Shown here one piece after another: positions 1 through 8,780 of a DNA stretch of 64,000 bases. The notes beneath the pieces are model-generated. The model saw only the letters and a list, made by a program, of their open reading frames with translations. It did not search any database and was not told the DNA's origin. This stretch comes from Robinsoniella peoriensis (GTDB lineage Bacteria > Bacillota > Clostridia > Lachnospirales > Lachnospiraceae): the NCBI RefSeq assembly GCF_042680125.1, contig NZ_JBHTNY010000002.1. The stretch is one strand, 5' to 3'. Position numbers and translations under genes: made by a program. Numbering within the stretch: position 1 is the first letter of the stretch; every line of letters begins with the position of its first letter.

Positions 1-78
1 ATGCCAGGACTTCCAAAAGTACCGGCAGCAGAAAGAATCGACGTAGACGAGACAGGAAAGATTTCCGGATTGTTCTAG
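1..78 (+). CDS. fhs: Formate--tetrahydrofolate ligase, C-terminal end only
   Basis: The first 25 codons of the window end in TAG at 76-78 and encode a tail beginning MPGLPKVPAAERID and closing KISGLF, which is how formate--THF ligases end. The ATG at position 1 is an internal methionine, since the gene enters from outside the window. The enzyme makes 10-formyl-THF from formate, ATP and THF, the first step of the methyl branch of the Wood-Ljungdahl pathway. The next two genes carry out the following steps. Identification rests on this short tail plus context. Confidence 0.85.
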   Translation: MPGLPKVPAAERIDVDETGKISGLF

Positions 79-79
79 T

Positions 80-131
80 GCGTGTTTGAAAATTCATTTC
101 CGCGCAGCTGACAGAAAGCAATTTTCAGACA
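80..131. repeat. REP-like palindromic intergenic repeat, copy 1
   Basis: GTTTGAAAATT near 83 pairs with AATTTTCAGAC near 120-130 (11 bp with one wobble) around a core containing CGCGCAGCTG and CAGAAAGCAATTTT. The same core recurs at 54495-54533 and, inverted, at 63289-63326. It lies just after the fhs stop codon. Confidence 0.6.
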
Positions 132-200
132 ATCTCTAGAATCTATTGATAAAGCTTGGAAAAGCTTTGATTTGCAGGAATTTATATTGATAAGTCCGAA

Positions 201-233
201 ATGGGGCGTAGTATTTCATATATTACGCCCCAT
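201..233 (+). other. Strong hairpin between fhs and fchA
   Basis: ATGGGGCGTA at 201-210 and TACGCCCCAT at 224-233 form a perfect 10-bp stem with a 13-nt loop. It is followed by A-rich sequence, so it is not a canonical intrinsic terminator. It may be an mRNA processing or stability element between two genes of one operon. Confidence 0.5.
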
Positions 234-258
234 ATTAAAAAACATGTAGGAGGGTATT

Positions 259-888
259 ATGGGATTTTCAACTGTACCATGTAATGAATTTGTAGAAGTA
301 TTAGCATCCAAAGCTCCGGTTCCGGGCGGTGGCGGAGCATCAGCATTAGTGGGTGCCATTGGCACAGCACTGGGAAATATGGTGGGAAGTTTAACTGTAG
401 GTAAGAAGAAGTATGCAGAAGTGGAAGAGGAAATGTATGCGTTAAAAGCAAAATCCGACCAGCTTCAGAAAGATTTCTTAACATTAATCGAGAGAGATGC
501 GGAAGTTTTTGAGCCCCTTTCCAAAGCATACGGTATGCCCCGTGAAACCGAAGAAGAAAAAGCAGAAAAAGCACGTGTAATGGAAATTGTTTTAAAAGAT
601 GCCTGTTCCGTACCCATGGAAATCATGGAAAAATGCTGTGAAGCAATTGATATTATTGTAGAATTTGCAGCAAAAGGAAGTACACTTGCCATCAGTGATG
701 CTGGTGTTGGCGCAGCATTTTGCAAAGCAGCATTAGAAGGTGCCAGCTTAAACGTATATATTAATACGAAATCGATGAAGAACAGAGAGTATGCCGAAGA
801 ACTAAATAAAAAGGCAGATGAGATGTTAGAGAAATATACAAGTCTTGCAGACGAAATCTTTCAGAGTGTGCTTGGAAGACTGAAATAG
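259..888 (+). CDS. fchA: Methenyltetrahydrofolate cyclohydrolase, FTCD_C family (FchA)
   Basis: This 209-residue protein belongs to the cyclodeaminase/cyclohydrolase family, the C-terminal half of formiminotransferase-cyclodeaminase. The glycine-rich N-terminal motif PVPGGGGASAL near residue 21 is diagnostic of the folate-binding site. The rest is helical and lysine/glutamate rich, as usual for this all-alpha fold. It interconverts 10-formyl-THF and 5,10-methenyl-THF in the cytoplasm. Its position between fhs and folD gives the three consecutive methyl-branch steps. The start has the ribosome binding site AGGAGGG ten bases upstream. FolD can also be a cyclohydrolase, so activity may overlap. 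Confidence 0.9.
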   Translation: MGFSTVPCNEFVEVLASKAPVPGGGGASALVGAIGTALGNMVGSLTVGKKKYAEVEEEMYALKAKSDQLQKDFLTLIERDAEVFEPLSKAYGMPRETEEEKAEKARVMEIVLKDACSVPMEIMEKCCEAIDIIVEFAAKGSTLAISDAGVGAAFCKAALEGASLNVYINTKSMKNREYAEELNKKADEMLEKYTSLADEIFQSVLGRLK

Positions 889-917
889 GAGAAAGAGAAA
901 GTTGGAAGAAAATTATG

Positions 918-1001
918 AAATAGAAAGGAAGCCACGCTGTAATTCTTTCAACTTGTTTTAATTGTGGCAGTATTGCAGGAAATCTGCAATATGCAATGGG
1001 T
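918..1001 (+). repeat. Intercistronic RNA-like element, copy 1 (before folD)
   Basis: The element reads AAATAGAAAGG, then GCCAC (931-935) able to pair with GTGGC (964-968). Next is a hairpin at 967-994 of the form GCA-g-TATTGCAG-loop-CTGCAATA-TGC with a bulged G, ending in CAATGGG just before the folD start. The same modules and order occur at 30783-30864, and the hairpin recurs with compensatory changes at 51312-51340. All three lie between two genes of an operon. Confidence 0.6.
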
Positions 1002-1007
1002 ATAAAA

Positions 1008-1856
1008 ATGGCAAAACAATTACTTGGAAAAGAAGTGACGGCAGCTTTAAATGAAAAAATCAAAGCAGATGCAGAAGCGCTAAAAGGAAAAGGAATTAAT
1101 CCTACTCTTGGAATTATCCGTGTTGGGGAAAGACCGGATGATGTCTCTTATGAAAGAGGTGCAACAAAACGCTGTGAAACTTTGGGCGTATCTTATGAAA
1201 AATTCTTACTTCCTGCAGATGTATCACAGGAAGAATTAATGGAAACCTTAGATAAGGTGAATAAAGATGAGAAAATCCACGGGATTTTGATCTTCCGTCC
1301 ATTGCCAAAGCATTTAGACGAAGATGCAGTTATTAAAGCTTTGAATCCGGAGAAAGATGTAGACGGAATTACAGATGGTTCTATGGTGGGTGTGTTTGCC
1401 GGAACAAAACAGGGATTCCCTCCATGTACTCCACAGGCATGTATGGAAATACTGGATCACTATAAAATCGATTGTACCGGTAAAAAAGCGGTTGTTGTGG
1501 GACGAAGCCTGGTAGTAGGAAAACCCGCGGCTATGATGCTGATTAAGAAGAATGCTACCGTAACGATCTGTCATACAAGAACAGTGGATATGCCTTCTGT
1601 TGTAAAAGAAGCCGACATTGTGATTGTAGCTGCAGGACGTGCGGGTGTAGTAGATGGTTCTTATTTGTCAGCAGGACAGACTGTAATTGATGTTGGAATC
1701 AATGTGAATGAGGAAGGCAAGCTCTGCGGCGATGTAAAATACGATGAAGCAGAACCGATTGTAGAAGCAATCACACCTGTTCCGGGCGGAGTAGGTAGTG
1801 TAACAACTTCCGTTCTGGTAGGACATGTGGTGGAAGCGGCTATGAGAACCTTATAA
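1008..1856 (+). CDS. folD: Bifunctional methylenetetrahydrofolate dehydrogenase/methenyl-THF cyclohydrolase
   Basis: This 282-residue FolD catalyses NAD(P)-dependent interconversion of 5,10-methylene- and 5,10-methenyl-THF and the cyclohydrolase step. The catalytic Tyr48 and Lys54 (Y-x5-K, in SYERGATKR) are present, as are the PLPKH loop and KDVDG segment. The Rossmann motif GRSLVVGKPAA and the closing TPVPGGVGSVT motif also fit. The start MAKQLLG at 1008 is preferred because it matches the family. An in-frame ATG at 996 would add four residues and sits inside the upstream hairpin element. Neither start has a strong Shine-Dalgarno, so translation may depend on that element or on coupling. It completes the fhs-fchA-folD cluster and is followed by a terminator. 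Confidence 0.95.
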   Translation: MAKQLLGKEVTAALNEKIKADAEALKGKGINPTLGIIRVGERPDDVSYERGATKRCETLGVSYEKFLLPADVSQEELMETLDKVNKDEKIHGILIFRPLPKHLDEDAVIKALNPEKDVDGITDGSMVGVFAGTKQGFPPCTPQACMEILDHYKIDCTGKKAVVVGRSLVVGKPAAMMLIKKNATVTICHTRTVDMPSVVKEADIVIVAAGRAGVVDGSYLSAGQTVIDVGINVNEEGKLCGDVKYDEAEPIVEAITPVPGGVGSVTTSVLVGHVVEAAMRTL

Positions 1857-1873
1857 TTAAATATGAGATCTGG

Positions 1874-1915
1874 AAAGGAACGGGAAAGCTGAAAAGCGGT
1901 ACCGTTCCTTTTTTT
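1874..1915 (+). terminator. Intrinsic terminator after folD
   Basis: AAAGGAACGG at 1874-1883 pairs with CCGTTCCTTT at 1902-1911, followed by a T-run. Confidence 0.85.
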
Positions 1916-1916
1916 A

Positions 1917-2057
1917 TCAATCGATACCCAGATTTTTGATGTGTGCTTTGAGCGCAATGTTAATGTATTGTGATAAAGAGCGCTCATCAGAATCAGCTAA
2001 TTGCCGTAGCTTTTTAATTACATTTGTTTCCAGTGTTAAGCTGACCTTTTTTTTCAT
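1917..2057 (-). CDS. Ribbon-helix-helix (CopG/Arc-type) DNA-binding protein, 46 aa
   Basis: A 46-codon ORF on the minus strand starts ATG at 2057 and stops TGA at 1917. It begins MKKKVSLTLETNVIKKLRQL, a short beta strand with alternating hydrophobics (KVSLTL) followed by two predicted helices, ending NLGID. This is the layout of a ribbon-helix-helix repressor, which works as a dimer by inserting the strand in the major groove. The sequence GGGAG lies 11 bases upstream of the start. No toxin-like partner is visible nearby, so it need not be an antitoxin. It is convergent with folD. Confidence 0.65.
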   Translation of the reverse strand: MKKKVSLTLETNVIKKLRQLADSDERSLSQYINIALKAHIKNLGID

Positions 2058-2279
2058 CTTCTCATCTCCCTGTAGTAAAAATTGGCAAAATTATTATATA
2101 CCCTGCTTTCGGTTTTTACCATGTGCAAATGATACAGGAATCTTAAAAAAACATGGATATTATATAAGATTATTTTTCAAATTTTACCAGCATAATTGAA
2201 AAATAATGAGCATTATAGTAAAATATTAATTTATAATCATTTATTGCAAATAATAAAAGATATGGGGAGAATGTGAATT

Positions 2280-2501
2280 ATGGATGAACATGATAATGAA
2301 TATTTATTTATTCATGAACAGTTCTATCAGGAGCTGGACAAATTGAAACCGGTGGAGAAGCTGTGCGTGATGCAGCATATCCTTTTGGATCATGACACTA
2401 GGTATAAGCTTTATTGTATGGCACGAAACCGGGCGGAAGCTGAAAAATTAAACGAAGCCCTGAACACAATTTTCACATACGGAAGCCAGATTGTACGCTG
2501 A
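2280..2501 (+). CDS. Small hypothetical protein, 73 aa
   Basis: I do not recognise this protein. It is acidic and mostly helical in character, without a signal peptide or membrane segment, so probably cytosolic. The start is supported by GGGGAGAATGTGAATT just upstream. It stands alone between the RHH gene and an LCP gene. Residues such as YQELDKLKPVEKL and RNRAEAEKLNEAL suggest two or three amphipathic helices. No function is proposed. Confidence 0.55.
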   Translation: MDEHDNEYLFIHEQFYQELDKLKPVEKLCVMQHILLDHDTRYKLYCMARNRAEAEKLNEALNTIFTYGSQIVR

Positions 2502-2636
2502 CCATTTGAAACAGTAATTTTCATTAAGCTTTCTTAATCTTTCTTTAAATCTCAGCGAATGCAGTCAAAAAATGTTATAATACCACAGACATCAGTTTTA
2601 GCATTGAATGATCCGCTTTTATGAGAGGAGAAAATT

Positions 2637-3725
2637 ATGAGTTATTCAAGAGATCAGTACAATAACCAATATGGAGGATATCCGCAAAATGGCAGGATGC
2701 CTAAGCGGAAAAAGAAAAGAAGAATATGGCCGTTTATTTTATTAGTATTGCTTTTACTCATTGGGGCAGCAGCAGTGTTTGTTCTTGTGAAATTTGCGAA
2801 GATCCAGCGTAATGATATACCGAAAGAGGATCTGGTTATCAATACAAATCTGGATCCGGCTGAACTTAAAAATATGTCCGGCTATACCAATATTGCATTT
2901 TTTGGTGTGGATTCCCGTGAAGGAAGTCTTTCTTCAGGGGCAAACAGCGATACGATTATGATATGCAGTATCAACAATAAAACAAAAGAAATCAAACTGG
3001 CATCAGTTTATCGTGACAGTTACCTGGATAATACCCAGGGAGGATATCAGAAAGCAACAGAAGTATATTCCATTGGAGGACCAAAGCAGTCTTTAAATAT
3101 GCTGAACAAAAACCTGGATTTGAATCTGAGTGATTATATTACCGTAGATTTTCAGGCACTTGTAGAAGCAGTTGATTTGTTAGGCGGCGTTGATATAGAG
3201 TTGACGGAAGGTGAAGTACAGTGGCTGAATGGTTATCTGGTTGAGGGACGGGAAGTTGTGGGAAAAGAAACACCCGATGTTCCGGGACCGGGCATGCAGC
3301 ATTTAAATGGTATGCAGGCGCTGGCATACAGCCGTATCCGTTACATCGGACTTGATTATGAACGTACGGAACGCCAGAGAAAAGTATTAGAACAGCTGAT
3401 GCAGAAGGCAAAAACAACCGATTTGCTCACATTAAATAAAGCGATCGATACAATTCTGCCTATGGTCCTTACAAGCCTTTCTAATACGGAAATATTAAAG
3501 CTGGCAACAGGTATATCCGGTTATAACATGGGAGAAACCACAGGTTTTCCAATGGATAAAGATACTGCGGATATTCCATCAGCGGGAGACTGTGTGGTTC
3601 CTAAAAATCTTGCAAATAATGTTGTTCAGCTTCATCAGTTTTTATTCAGCGGGGAAAGCTATACCCCATCAGCAACTGTGCAGGAAATCAGTAATCAGAT
3701 CATTAATAATACAGGAATCCAGTAA
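2637..3725 (+). CDS. LytR-CpsA-Psr (LCP) family wall-polymer ligase
   Basis: This 362-residue protein has a basic cytoplasmic N-terminus (MPKRKKKRR) and one membrane segment at about residues 31-53. The extracellular LCP domain runs from about residue 75 to 300. Family motifs are visible: NSDTIM, the YRDSY segment with the catalytic-site arginine, DLLGGVDIEL, AYSRIR and YERTERQRK. LCP enzymes transfer undecaprenyl-linked polymers such as teichoic acids or capsule onto peptidoglycan. GAGAGGAG lies just before the start and a TATAAT at about 2576. It is monocistronic and ends at a bidirectional terminator. Which polymer it attaches cannot be told. Confidence 0.92.
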   Translation: MSYSRDQYNNQYGGYPQNGRMPKRKKKRRIWPFILLVLLLLIGAAAVFVLVKFAKIQRNDIPKEDLVINTNLDPAELKNMSGYTNIAFFGVDSREGSLSSGANSDTIMICSINNKTKEIKLASVYRDSYLDNTQGGYQKATEVYSIGGPKQSLNMLNKNLDLNLSDYITVDFQALVEAVDLLGGVDIELTEGEVQWLNGYLVEGREVVGKETPDVPGPGMQHLNGMQALAYSRIRYIGLDYERTERQRKVLEQLMQKAKTTDLLTLNKAIDTILPMVLTSLSNTEILKLATGISGYNMGETTGFPMDKDTADIPSAGDCVVPKNLANNVVQLHQFLFSGESYTPSATVQEISNQIINNTGIQ

Positions 3726-3731
3726 AAAGCA

Positions 3732-3758
3732 AAATAGAGTGGTATAGCCACTCTATTT
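3732..3758. terminator. Bidirectional terminator between LCP gene and cfa
   Basis: AAATAGAGTGG at 3732-3742 pairs perfectly with CCACTCTATTT at 3748-3758. The arms begin with A and end with T on either strand, so it can serve both convergent genes. Confidence 0.75.
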
Positions 3759-3767
3759 ATGAATGGA

Positions 3768-4934
3768 CTAATACCACCTGGTCATTGGAAGATCATTATT
3801 GATGCCTTTTGAGATTAAGATCTGGTTCAGGTCGATGATACCATTGTGGAATGTGGCAGCGCACGCATTTAAATACAAATCCCACATTCTGGTGAATTCA
3901 CTGCCCATCATCTCGTTGATCGTATCACGGTGTTCGTTGAAATTCTGGCTCCAGCAGCGAAGGGTTTTAAAATAGTGACGGCGGAGACTTTCTACGTCCA
4001 GGGTGTAGAAATTATAATCACCCAGGATATGAATCATTTCCCGCAGACTTGGCACAGTACCTCCGGGGAAAATATATTTTTTAATCCATGGATCACCGGG
4101 ATGTTCCTGCAGCGCGCTGATATAGTGCAGCAGGAATAGCCCGCCCTTTTTCAAAACGGAGTCTACATTTTTAATGTACAGTTCGTAGTTGTCACGTCCT
4201 ACGTGCTCCAGCATGCCTACACTTACAACGCGGTCAAAAGTTCTGCCGCTCTTAGCCAGATCTCTGTAATCCATCAATTCTACAGAAATCTGCCCGGTCA
4301 GGCCTTCTTCTTTGATCCTGTCCTGAAATTTTTTCTGCTGTTCTTTGCTGAGTGTAATTCCAAGTCCGGATACACCATATTTTTTAGCAGCTTCAATTAG
4401 CAGAAATCCCCAGCCGCAGCCAATGTCAAGGAGGCTCATACCTTTTTGCAGGTAAAGCTTTTCGAGAATGTAATCAACTTTATTTACTTGTGCATCGTAC
4501 AGGGTATCATTCGCGTTTTTGAAATAGCCGCAGGAGTAGCTCATGGTGTCATCCAGCCATAAGCTGTAGAAATCATTACCGATATCGTAATGAGAAGATA
4601 CTTCTTTTTGCTGATTCTTTTTCGAGTGTGAAGAGAAGATTAGTTTTTTCAGCGCAGAATGATTTGTGGAAAATTTCCCCATCTGCCCCAAAAAGTGGTC
4701 CAGTGCATCAAACAGGTCTCCGTCTATATCGAGATCACCCCGCATGTATGCTTCGCCTAAGGCGAGTGAAGTGCTTGTTAGCAGTTCCTGTTTTGGAATA
4801 TCATTTTGCAATTTGACCGTAAAGGCGGGGGTCCCGTCACCGATTAGATGTTCTTCTTCTTTTAGCTTTACTAAAAAGGGATATTCATCAAATCTTTGAA
4901 GAAATTGAATTAAAAAGTTTTCTGTTAATGTCAT
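3768..4934 (-). CDS. cfa: Cyclopropane-fatty-acyl-phospholipid synthase
   Basis: A 388-residue SAM-dependent methyltransferase that adds a methylene bridge to unsaturated phospholipid acyl chains at the inner membrane face. It shows the family segment SSHYDIGNDFY followed by MSYSCGYF. The class I SAM-binding motif LLDIGCGWGFLL and the active-site segment EHVGRDNYELY are also present. The N-terminal 100 residues form the usual lipid-binding extension, and length is normal for the family. On the minus strand the start is preceded by GGAGGTAAATTTA. The gene is monocistronic and divergent from the secreted hydrolase at 5267. Products of this enzyme protect membranes in acid or stationary phase. 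Confidence 0.93.
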   Translation of the reverse strand: MTLTENFLIQFLQRFDEYPFLVKLKEEEHLIGDGTPAFTVKLQNDIPKQELLTSTSLALGEAYMRGDLDIDGDLFDALDHFLGQMGKFSTNHSALKKLIFSSHSKKNQQKEVSSHYDIGNDFYSLWLDDTMSYSCGYFKNANDTLYDAQVNKVDYILEKLYLQKGMSLLDIGCGWGFLLIEAAKKYGVSGLGITLSKEQQKKFQDRIKEEGLTGQISVELMDYRDLAKSGRTFDRVVSVGMLEHVGRDNYELYIKNVDSVLKKGGLFLLHYISALQEHPGDPWIKKYIFPGGTVPSLREMIHILGDYNFYTLDVESLRRHYFKTLRCWSQNFNEHRDTINEMMGSEFTRMWDLYLNACAATFHNGIIDLNQILISKGINNDLPMTRWY

Positions 4935-5138
4935 TAAATTTACCTCCAGTCGTTTATAGATATTTCTTATAATACCAAAACAGTATGATATTATTTACAA
5001 AATAATTATAAACTTATTAAAATACTTTACAATATTAAATCTGTACAATAATTCACGGTTATATACAGCAAATCTTGAAAATATGTAGATTTAGATTGTG
5101 AATTTGTTGTGAACAATTATGTTTTGGGGATAAAACAC

Positions 5139-5166
5139 TTGACACAATTGTTAAGTAAGGTATACT
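5139..5166 (+). promoter_or_regulatory. SigA-type promoter for the secreted hydrolase
   Basis: TTGACA at 5139-5144, a 16-bp spacer and TATACT at 5161-5166 give a near-consensus promoter with a leader of about 95 nt. The rest of the 4935-5266 gap is AT-rich and should also hold the cfa promoter on the other strand. Confidence 0.75.
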
Positions 5167-5266
5167 AGTATTATGAATTAATTTACATAATTATATGAAA
5201 TTCAATTTGGCATTTAAGCATTAAAAACGAAATTCGCAGCAGGAGACAAAAGGAGAATACAAAAAT

Positions 5267-7228
5267 ATGCATTATAAATCATTGTGCAGGGTCATGGTTG
5301 CAGCTATGTCGCTTTCCCTGGTAGTTCCCAATGTTTCTATGGCAGCAGAACCCACGACGGTCGCATCAGAGAATCACACGGAGGCTCATTCACAGCCGGT
5401 AACAAATCCGGAGACTGAACCAGTTCCGCCAGAGACTCAGCCGTCAGAGACAACGCCATCAGAATCAAATACACCATCAGAAACACCAACTGAACCAACG
5501 ACTCCGACTGAATCGGAATCACAGCCAAATACCAAACCGGAAACAGAACCACCCACTGAGACAGAGACGCCTTCAACAGGAGAAACGGGAGATGGCACGA
5601 ATCCGGGTGATGATTCAGAATCCAACTCACAGGACGGGTCAGATACAGAAAAACCTACAGAAAGTGAGACGGAAGATCTACATAAGCAGCCTCAAATCGT
5701 AGGAACGGAAAAAGAGACCGAAAAGAAAGATCAGACTGAGAGTAATAAACAAACTGAATCCAATCAAAATCAAACGAATAATTCACAATATGGCAGCAAT
5801 CAGGAACTGGTTGCAAACCAGCAGATCGTGATACCGCCTCAGATTCTATCTTCATTCCGTTTTGTTACGGTAAAGAAAGTATATGCGCTGTCAAAACAGA
5901 AAAATTTAAAGGTATACAGTGACAAAGATACTTCTTCTACGGTAGTTGGAAAACTGCCTAAGAATGGACTTTGTTATGTGCTGCAAAGTGAAGATGAAGA
6001 GTGGACATACATAGAGTCCGGATCCGTCAGAGGTTTTGTAAAAGCAGATAAACTTACGACTGGTAAAAAAGCCAATAATTATGTAAAGAAAAAGACAGAG
6101 AAAAAGTTGCAGAAAGCAACTGCGTTAGTGAATCCCTTAAAGAATCCGGCTTTAACTTTTACAAAAACAACTACGAAGACAACAGTAGTTAAAAAGAGAT
6201 ATGCAATCGCTAAGACAGAAGGATTGAATATCAGAGAAGGTAAATCAGAAGAATCCCGTATCATTGGAAAACTTCCAAAAGGTGCTCTTTGCTATGTGTT
6301 GAAAGATGCAAAAAAAGACTGGGTTTACGTAGAATCCGGTGATGTGAGGGGATTTGTAAGCAGCAAACTCCTTATGCAGGGTAAAGAAGCTGAAAAGCTC
6401 GTAGAAGAAACCGGCGAAGATGAAATCGCTTTAGCAGATGAGCTGATTGACTCGGAAGAAAATGAAGTACTGTACTATACATTAACCTCAACCAAAGAGG
6501 GTGCAATCTCAAGTTCCATCCGTGATTCTATGGTTCGGTTTGCACAGCAGTTCGTAGGCAATGCTTATGTCTGGGGTGGTGTTAGTCTGACAAATGGAGC
6601 GGATTGTTCCGGATTTGTACAAAGTATCTATGCACAGTACGGTTACAGTCTTCCGCGTGTAGCTGAGGATCAGGCTCAGTATGGAATGAAAATTCCAGTT
6701 GAAGAAGCAGCACCGGGTGATTTGATTTTCTATGCCAGGGATGGTTATATTCACCATGTCGTTATGTATATAGGAGATGGTAAGACTGTAGAGGCACAGA
6801 GTACGGCAACCGGTATTGTAAATGCTAATGTTAATACGGGTGAAGCTGTCTGGGCAACCCGAATCATATCAGATGATGATGTAGCCAATGTGGAACTGGT
6901 TTCCAATAATACAGGTCAGTATACTTCAGCAAGCGATTCCGATATCGGACAGCTTCTGGGTACATTTAAATTAACAGCATATTGCAGCTGCCCGATTTGT
7001 TGCGGTCAGTGGTCCGGAGGTCCTACAGCCAGCGGTGCAATGCCAATTCAGGGACGAACCGTAGCTATGGCAGGTGTTCCATTTGGAACCAGACTGGTAA
7101 TTAATGGTCAGATCTATACCGTTGAAGACAGGGGCACACCTTATGGTCATGTGGATATTTATCTCAATAACCATCAGGAAGCAGTTAATTTTGGCGTACA
7201 GTATACGAATGTATATATGGCAAATTAA
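5267..7228 (+). CDS. Secreted cell-wall hydrolase: two SH3b domains, NlpC/P60, 3D domain
   Basis: A 653-residue exported protein. Residues 1-27 form a signal peptide ending SMAA. Residues 28-180 are a low-complexity Thr/Pro/Glu/Ser linker. Two SH3b-type domains follow (about 200-265 and 310-380), each with a YxLxxxxxLxV/I entry and GFV exit. The NlpC/P60 domain (about 415-535) has Cys447 in GADCSGF and catalytic His497 in IHHVVMYIG, so it should be an active endopeptidase cleaving peptide stems. Residues about 560-653 form a 3D domain like that of resuscitation-promoting or MltA-like lytic enzymes, with the invariant ...ASG..., ...DRG... and HVDIY aspartates. Pairing two catalytic-type domains suggests a muralytic enzyme with dual cleavage. 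Monocistronic, with its own promoter at 5139. Confidence 0.9.
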   Translation: MHYKSLCRVMVAAMSLSLVVPNVSMAAEPTTVASENHTEAHSQPVTNPETEPVPPETQPSETTPSESNTPSETPTEPTTPTESESQPNTKPETEPPTETETPSTGETGDGTNPGDDSESNSQDGSDTEKPTESETEDLHKQPQIVGTEKETEKKDQTESNKQTESNQNQTNNSQYGSNQELVANQQIVIPPQILSSFRFVTVKKVYALSKQKNLKVYSDKDTSSTVVGKLPKNGLCYVLQSEDEEWTYIESGSVRGFVKADKLTTGKKANNYVKKKTEKKLQKATALVNPLKNPALTFTKTTTKTTVVKKRYAIAKTEGLNIREGKSEESRIIGKLPKGALCYVLKDAKKDWVYVESGDVRGFVSSKLLMQGKEAEKLVEETGEDEIALADELIDSEENEVLYYTLTSTKEGAISSSIRDSMVRFAQQFVGNAYVWGGVSLTNGADCSGFVQSIYAQYGYSLPRVAEDQAQYGMKIPVEEAAPGDLIFYARDGYIHHVVMYIGDGKTVEAQSTATGIVNANVNTGEAVWATRIISDDDVANVELVSNNTGQYTSASDSDIGQLLGTFKLTAYCSCPICCGQWSGGPTASGAMPIQGRTVAMAGVPFGTRLVINGQIYTVEDRGTPYGHVDIYLNNHQEAVNFGVQYTNVYMAN

Positions 7229-7330
7229 TTTACGTTAAAGATGATAAAGAGCGTCGTATTTCAGAAAATGAAGTACGGCGCTTATAAATTATGGTTAAAA
7301 TAGAATGTTTGATAAGTTTGGGGGAAGGAT

Positions 7331-8701
7331 ATGAAGGCACATCAGACGGACTTTTCCAAAGGAAATGTTTATAAGAATATATTAGAATTAGCTGTGCCAA
7401 TGACCATGGCACAGCTAATTAACCTTTTGTACAATATCGTTGACCGGGTGTATATCGGCAGAATACCGGAACAGGGTACTCTGGCGCTTACCGGACTGGG
7501 CCTCTGCTTTCCGATTATTACAATGGTATCGGCATTTGCAAATTTATTCGGTATGGGTGGGGCTCCGCTTTGTTCCATTGAACGTGGCAAGGGGGAAATC
7601 CGGGAAGCAGAGAAGATAATGGGTACATCCTTTTCCATGATGATACTTTGCGGTGTTTTGCTTACGATTTTAGGACTGATCTTTAACAGACCTATATTAT
7701 ATGCTTTTGGGGCGAGTGACGCGACTTATCCATTTGCCAGGGATTATACTATGATTTACCTGTGTGGCAGCGTTTTTGTGATGATTGGACTTGGAATGAA
7801 CAGCTTTATCAATAGCCAGGGATTTGGACAGATGGGTATGCTGACGGTTTTACTGGGGGCTGTGACCAATATTATATTGGACCCTATATTTATCTTTGTA
7901 TTTGGTATGGGGGTAAAGGGTGCGGCGCTTGCTACGATTATTTCCCAGTTTCTCTCAGCAATCTGGGTTCTGAAATTTTTGACTGGAAAACGGGCGATCT
8001 TAAAGCTCCATTTGAAGACGATGAAAGTGAAATGGCATCGACTTAGGGAGATTGTAGGATTGGGACTGTCCGGATTCATTATGTCCGTTACTAGCAGTGC
8101 AGTACAGGTGGTCTGTAATGCAAGCCTGCAGTCCTATGGCGGTGACTTATACGTTGGAGTAATGACGATTTTAAACTCCATACGGGAAATTTTAAGCATG
8201 CCGGTGCAGGGAATTACGAATGGGGCGACTCCGGTATTAGGCTTTAATTATGGTGCCGGAAATTTTGGGCAGGTGAAAAAAGCAATTCGATTTATGTCTG
8301 TAGTATGTGTAGTTATAACTACAGTATCCTGGCTGATACTTATACTGTTTCCGGAATTTTTTATCCGTATCTTTAATAATGAGCCTGAAATGATACAGGC
8401 AAGTGTTGAAGCCATTCAATTATATTTCTTTGGCTTTTTTATGATGGCACTGCAGTTTGCAGGGCAGACAGTTTTCGTATCTCTCGGAAAGGCAAAGCAG
8501 GCGGTGTTCTTTTCGCTGCTGCGCAAAGCTGTTATCGTGATACCACTGACCCTTATGCTTCCTCAGATTGGAAGCCTTGGAGTAAAGGGAGTGTTTATCG
8601 CAGAACCTGTTTCAAATTTTATCGGGGGCCTGGCATGCTTTATTACCATGCTTTGTATGGTGCTGCCGGAATTATCAGGGAAAAATAGTGCATTAAATTA
8701 A
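7331..8701 (+). CDS. MATE family multidrug/organic cation antiporter
   Basis: This 456-residue protein has about twelve hydrophobic segments in two homologous halves. MATE signatures visible are MTMAQLINLLYNIVDRVYIG near the N-terminus and the second-half GITNGATPVLGFNYGAG. It exports drugs or metabolites against Na+ or H+. The start follows GGGGAAGGAT. The TetR regulator immediately downstream on the same strand is a likely controller, although that gene has its own promoter-like sequence. Substrate is unknown. Confidence 0.9.
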   Translation: MKAHQTDFSKGNVYKNILELAVPMTMAQLINLLYNIVDRVYIGRIPEQGTLALTGLGLCFPIITMVSAFANLFGMGGAPLCSIERGKGEIREAEKIMGTSFSMMILCGVLLTILGLIFNRPILYAFGASDATYPFARDYTMIYLCGSVFVMIGLGMNSFINSQGFGQMGMLTVLLGAVTNIILDPIFIFVFGMGVKGAALATIISQFLSAIWVLKFLTGKRAILKLHLKTMKVKWHRLREIVGLGLSGFIMSVTSSAVQVVCNASLQSYGGDLYVGVMTILNSIREILSMPVQGITNGATPVLGFNYGAGNFGQVKKAIRFMSVVCVVITTVSWLILILFPEFFIRIFNNEPEMIQASVEAIQLYFFGFFMMALQFAGQTVFVSLGKAKQAVFFSLLRKAVIVIPLTLMLPQIGSLGVKGVFIAEPVSNFIGGLACFITMLCMVLPELSGKNSALN

Positions 8702-8719
8702 ATACGAAAAAGAAACAGG

Positions 8720-8748
8720 TTGTATATTTTTTGATCAGTCGCTATAAT
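8720..8748 (+). promoter_or_regulatory. Promoter for the TetR regulator
   Basis: TTGTAT at 8720-8725, a 17-bp spacer and TATAAT at 8743-8748. Confidence 0.6.
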
Positions 8749-8780
8749 AAATAAAAAAGAGAGACTGAAGGTGTGGGATC

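Noticed and set aside
131..258. THF or ZTP riboswitch before fchA
   Set aside because: The leader has only a strong hairpin and a short palindrome; conserved landmarks of those riboswitches are not visible.
7239..7287. Hairpin GCGTCGTA...TACGGCGC after the NlpC/P60 gene as terminator
   Set aside because: The stem is imperfect and no T-run follows; not listed as a terminator.
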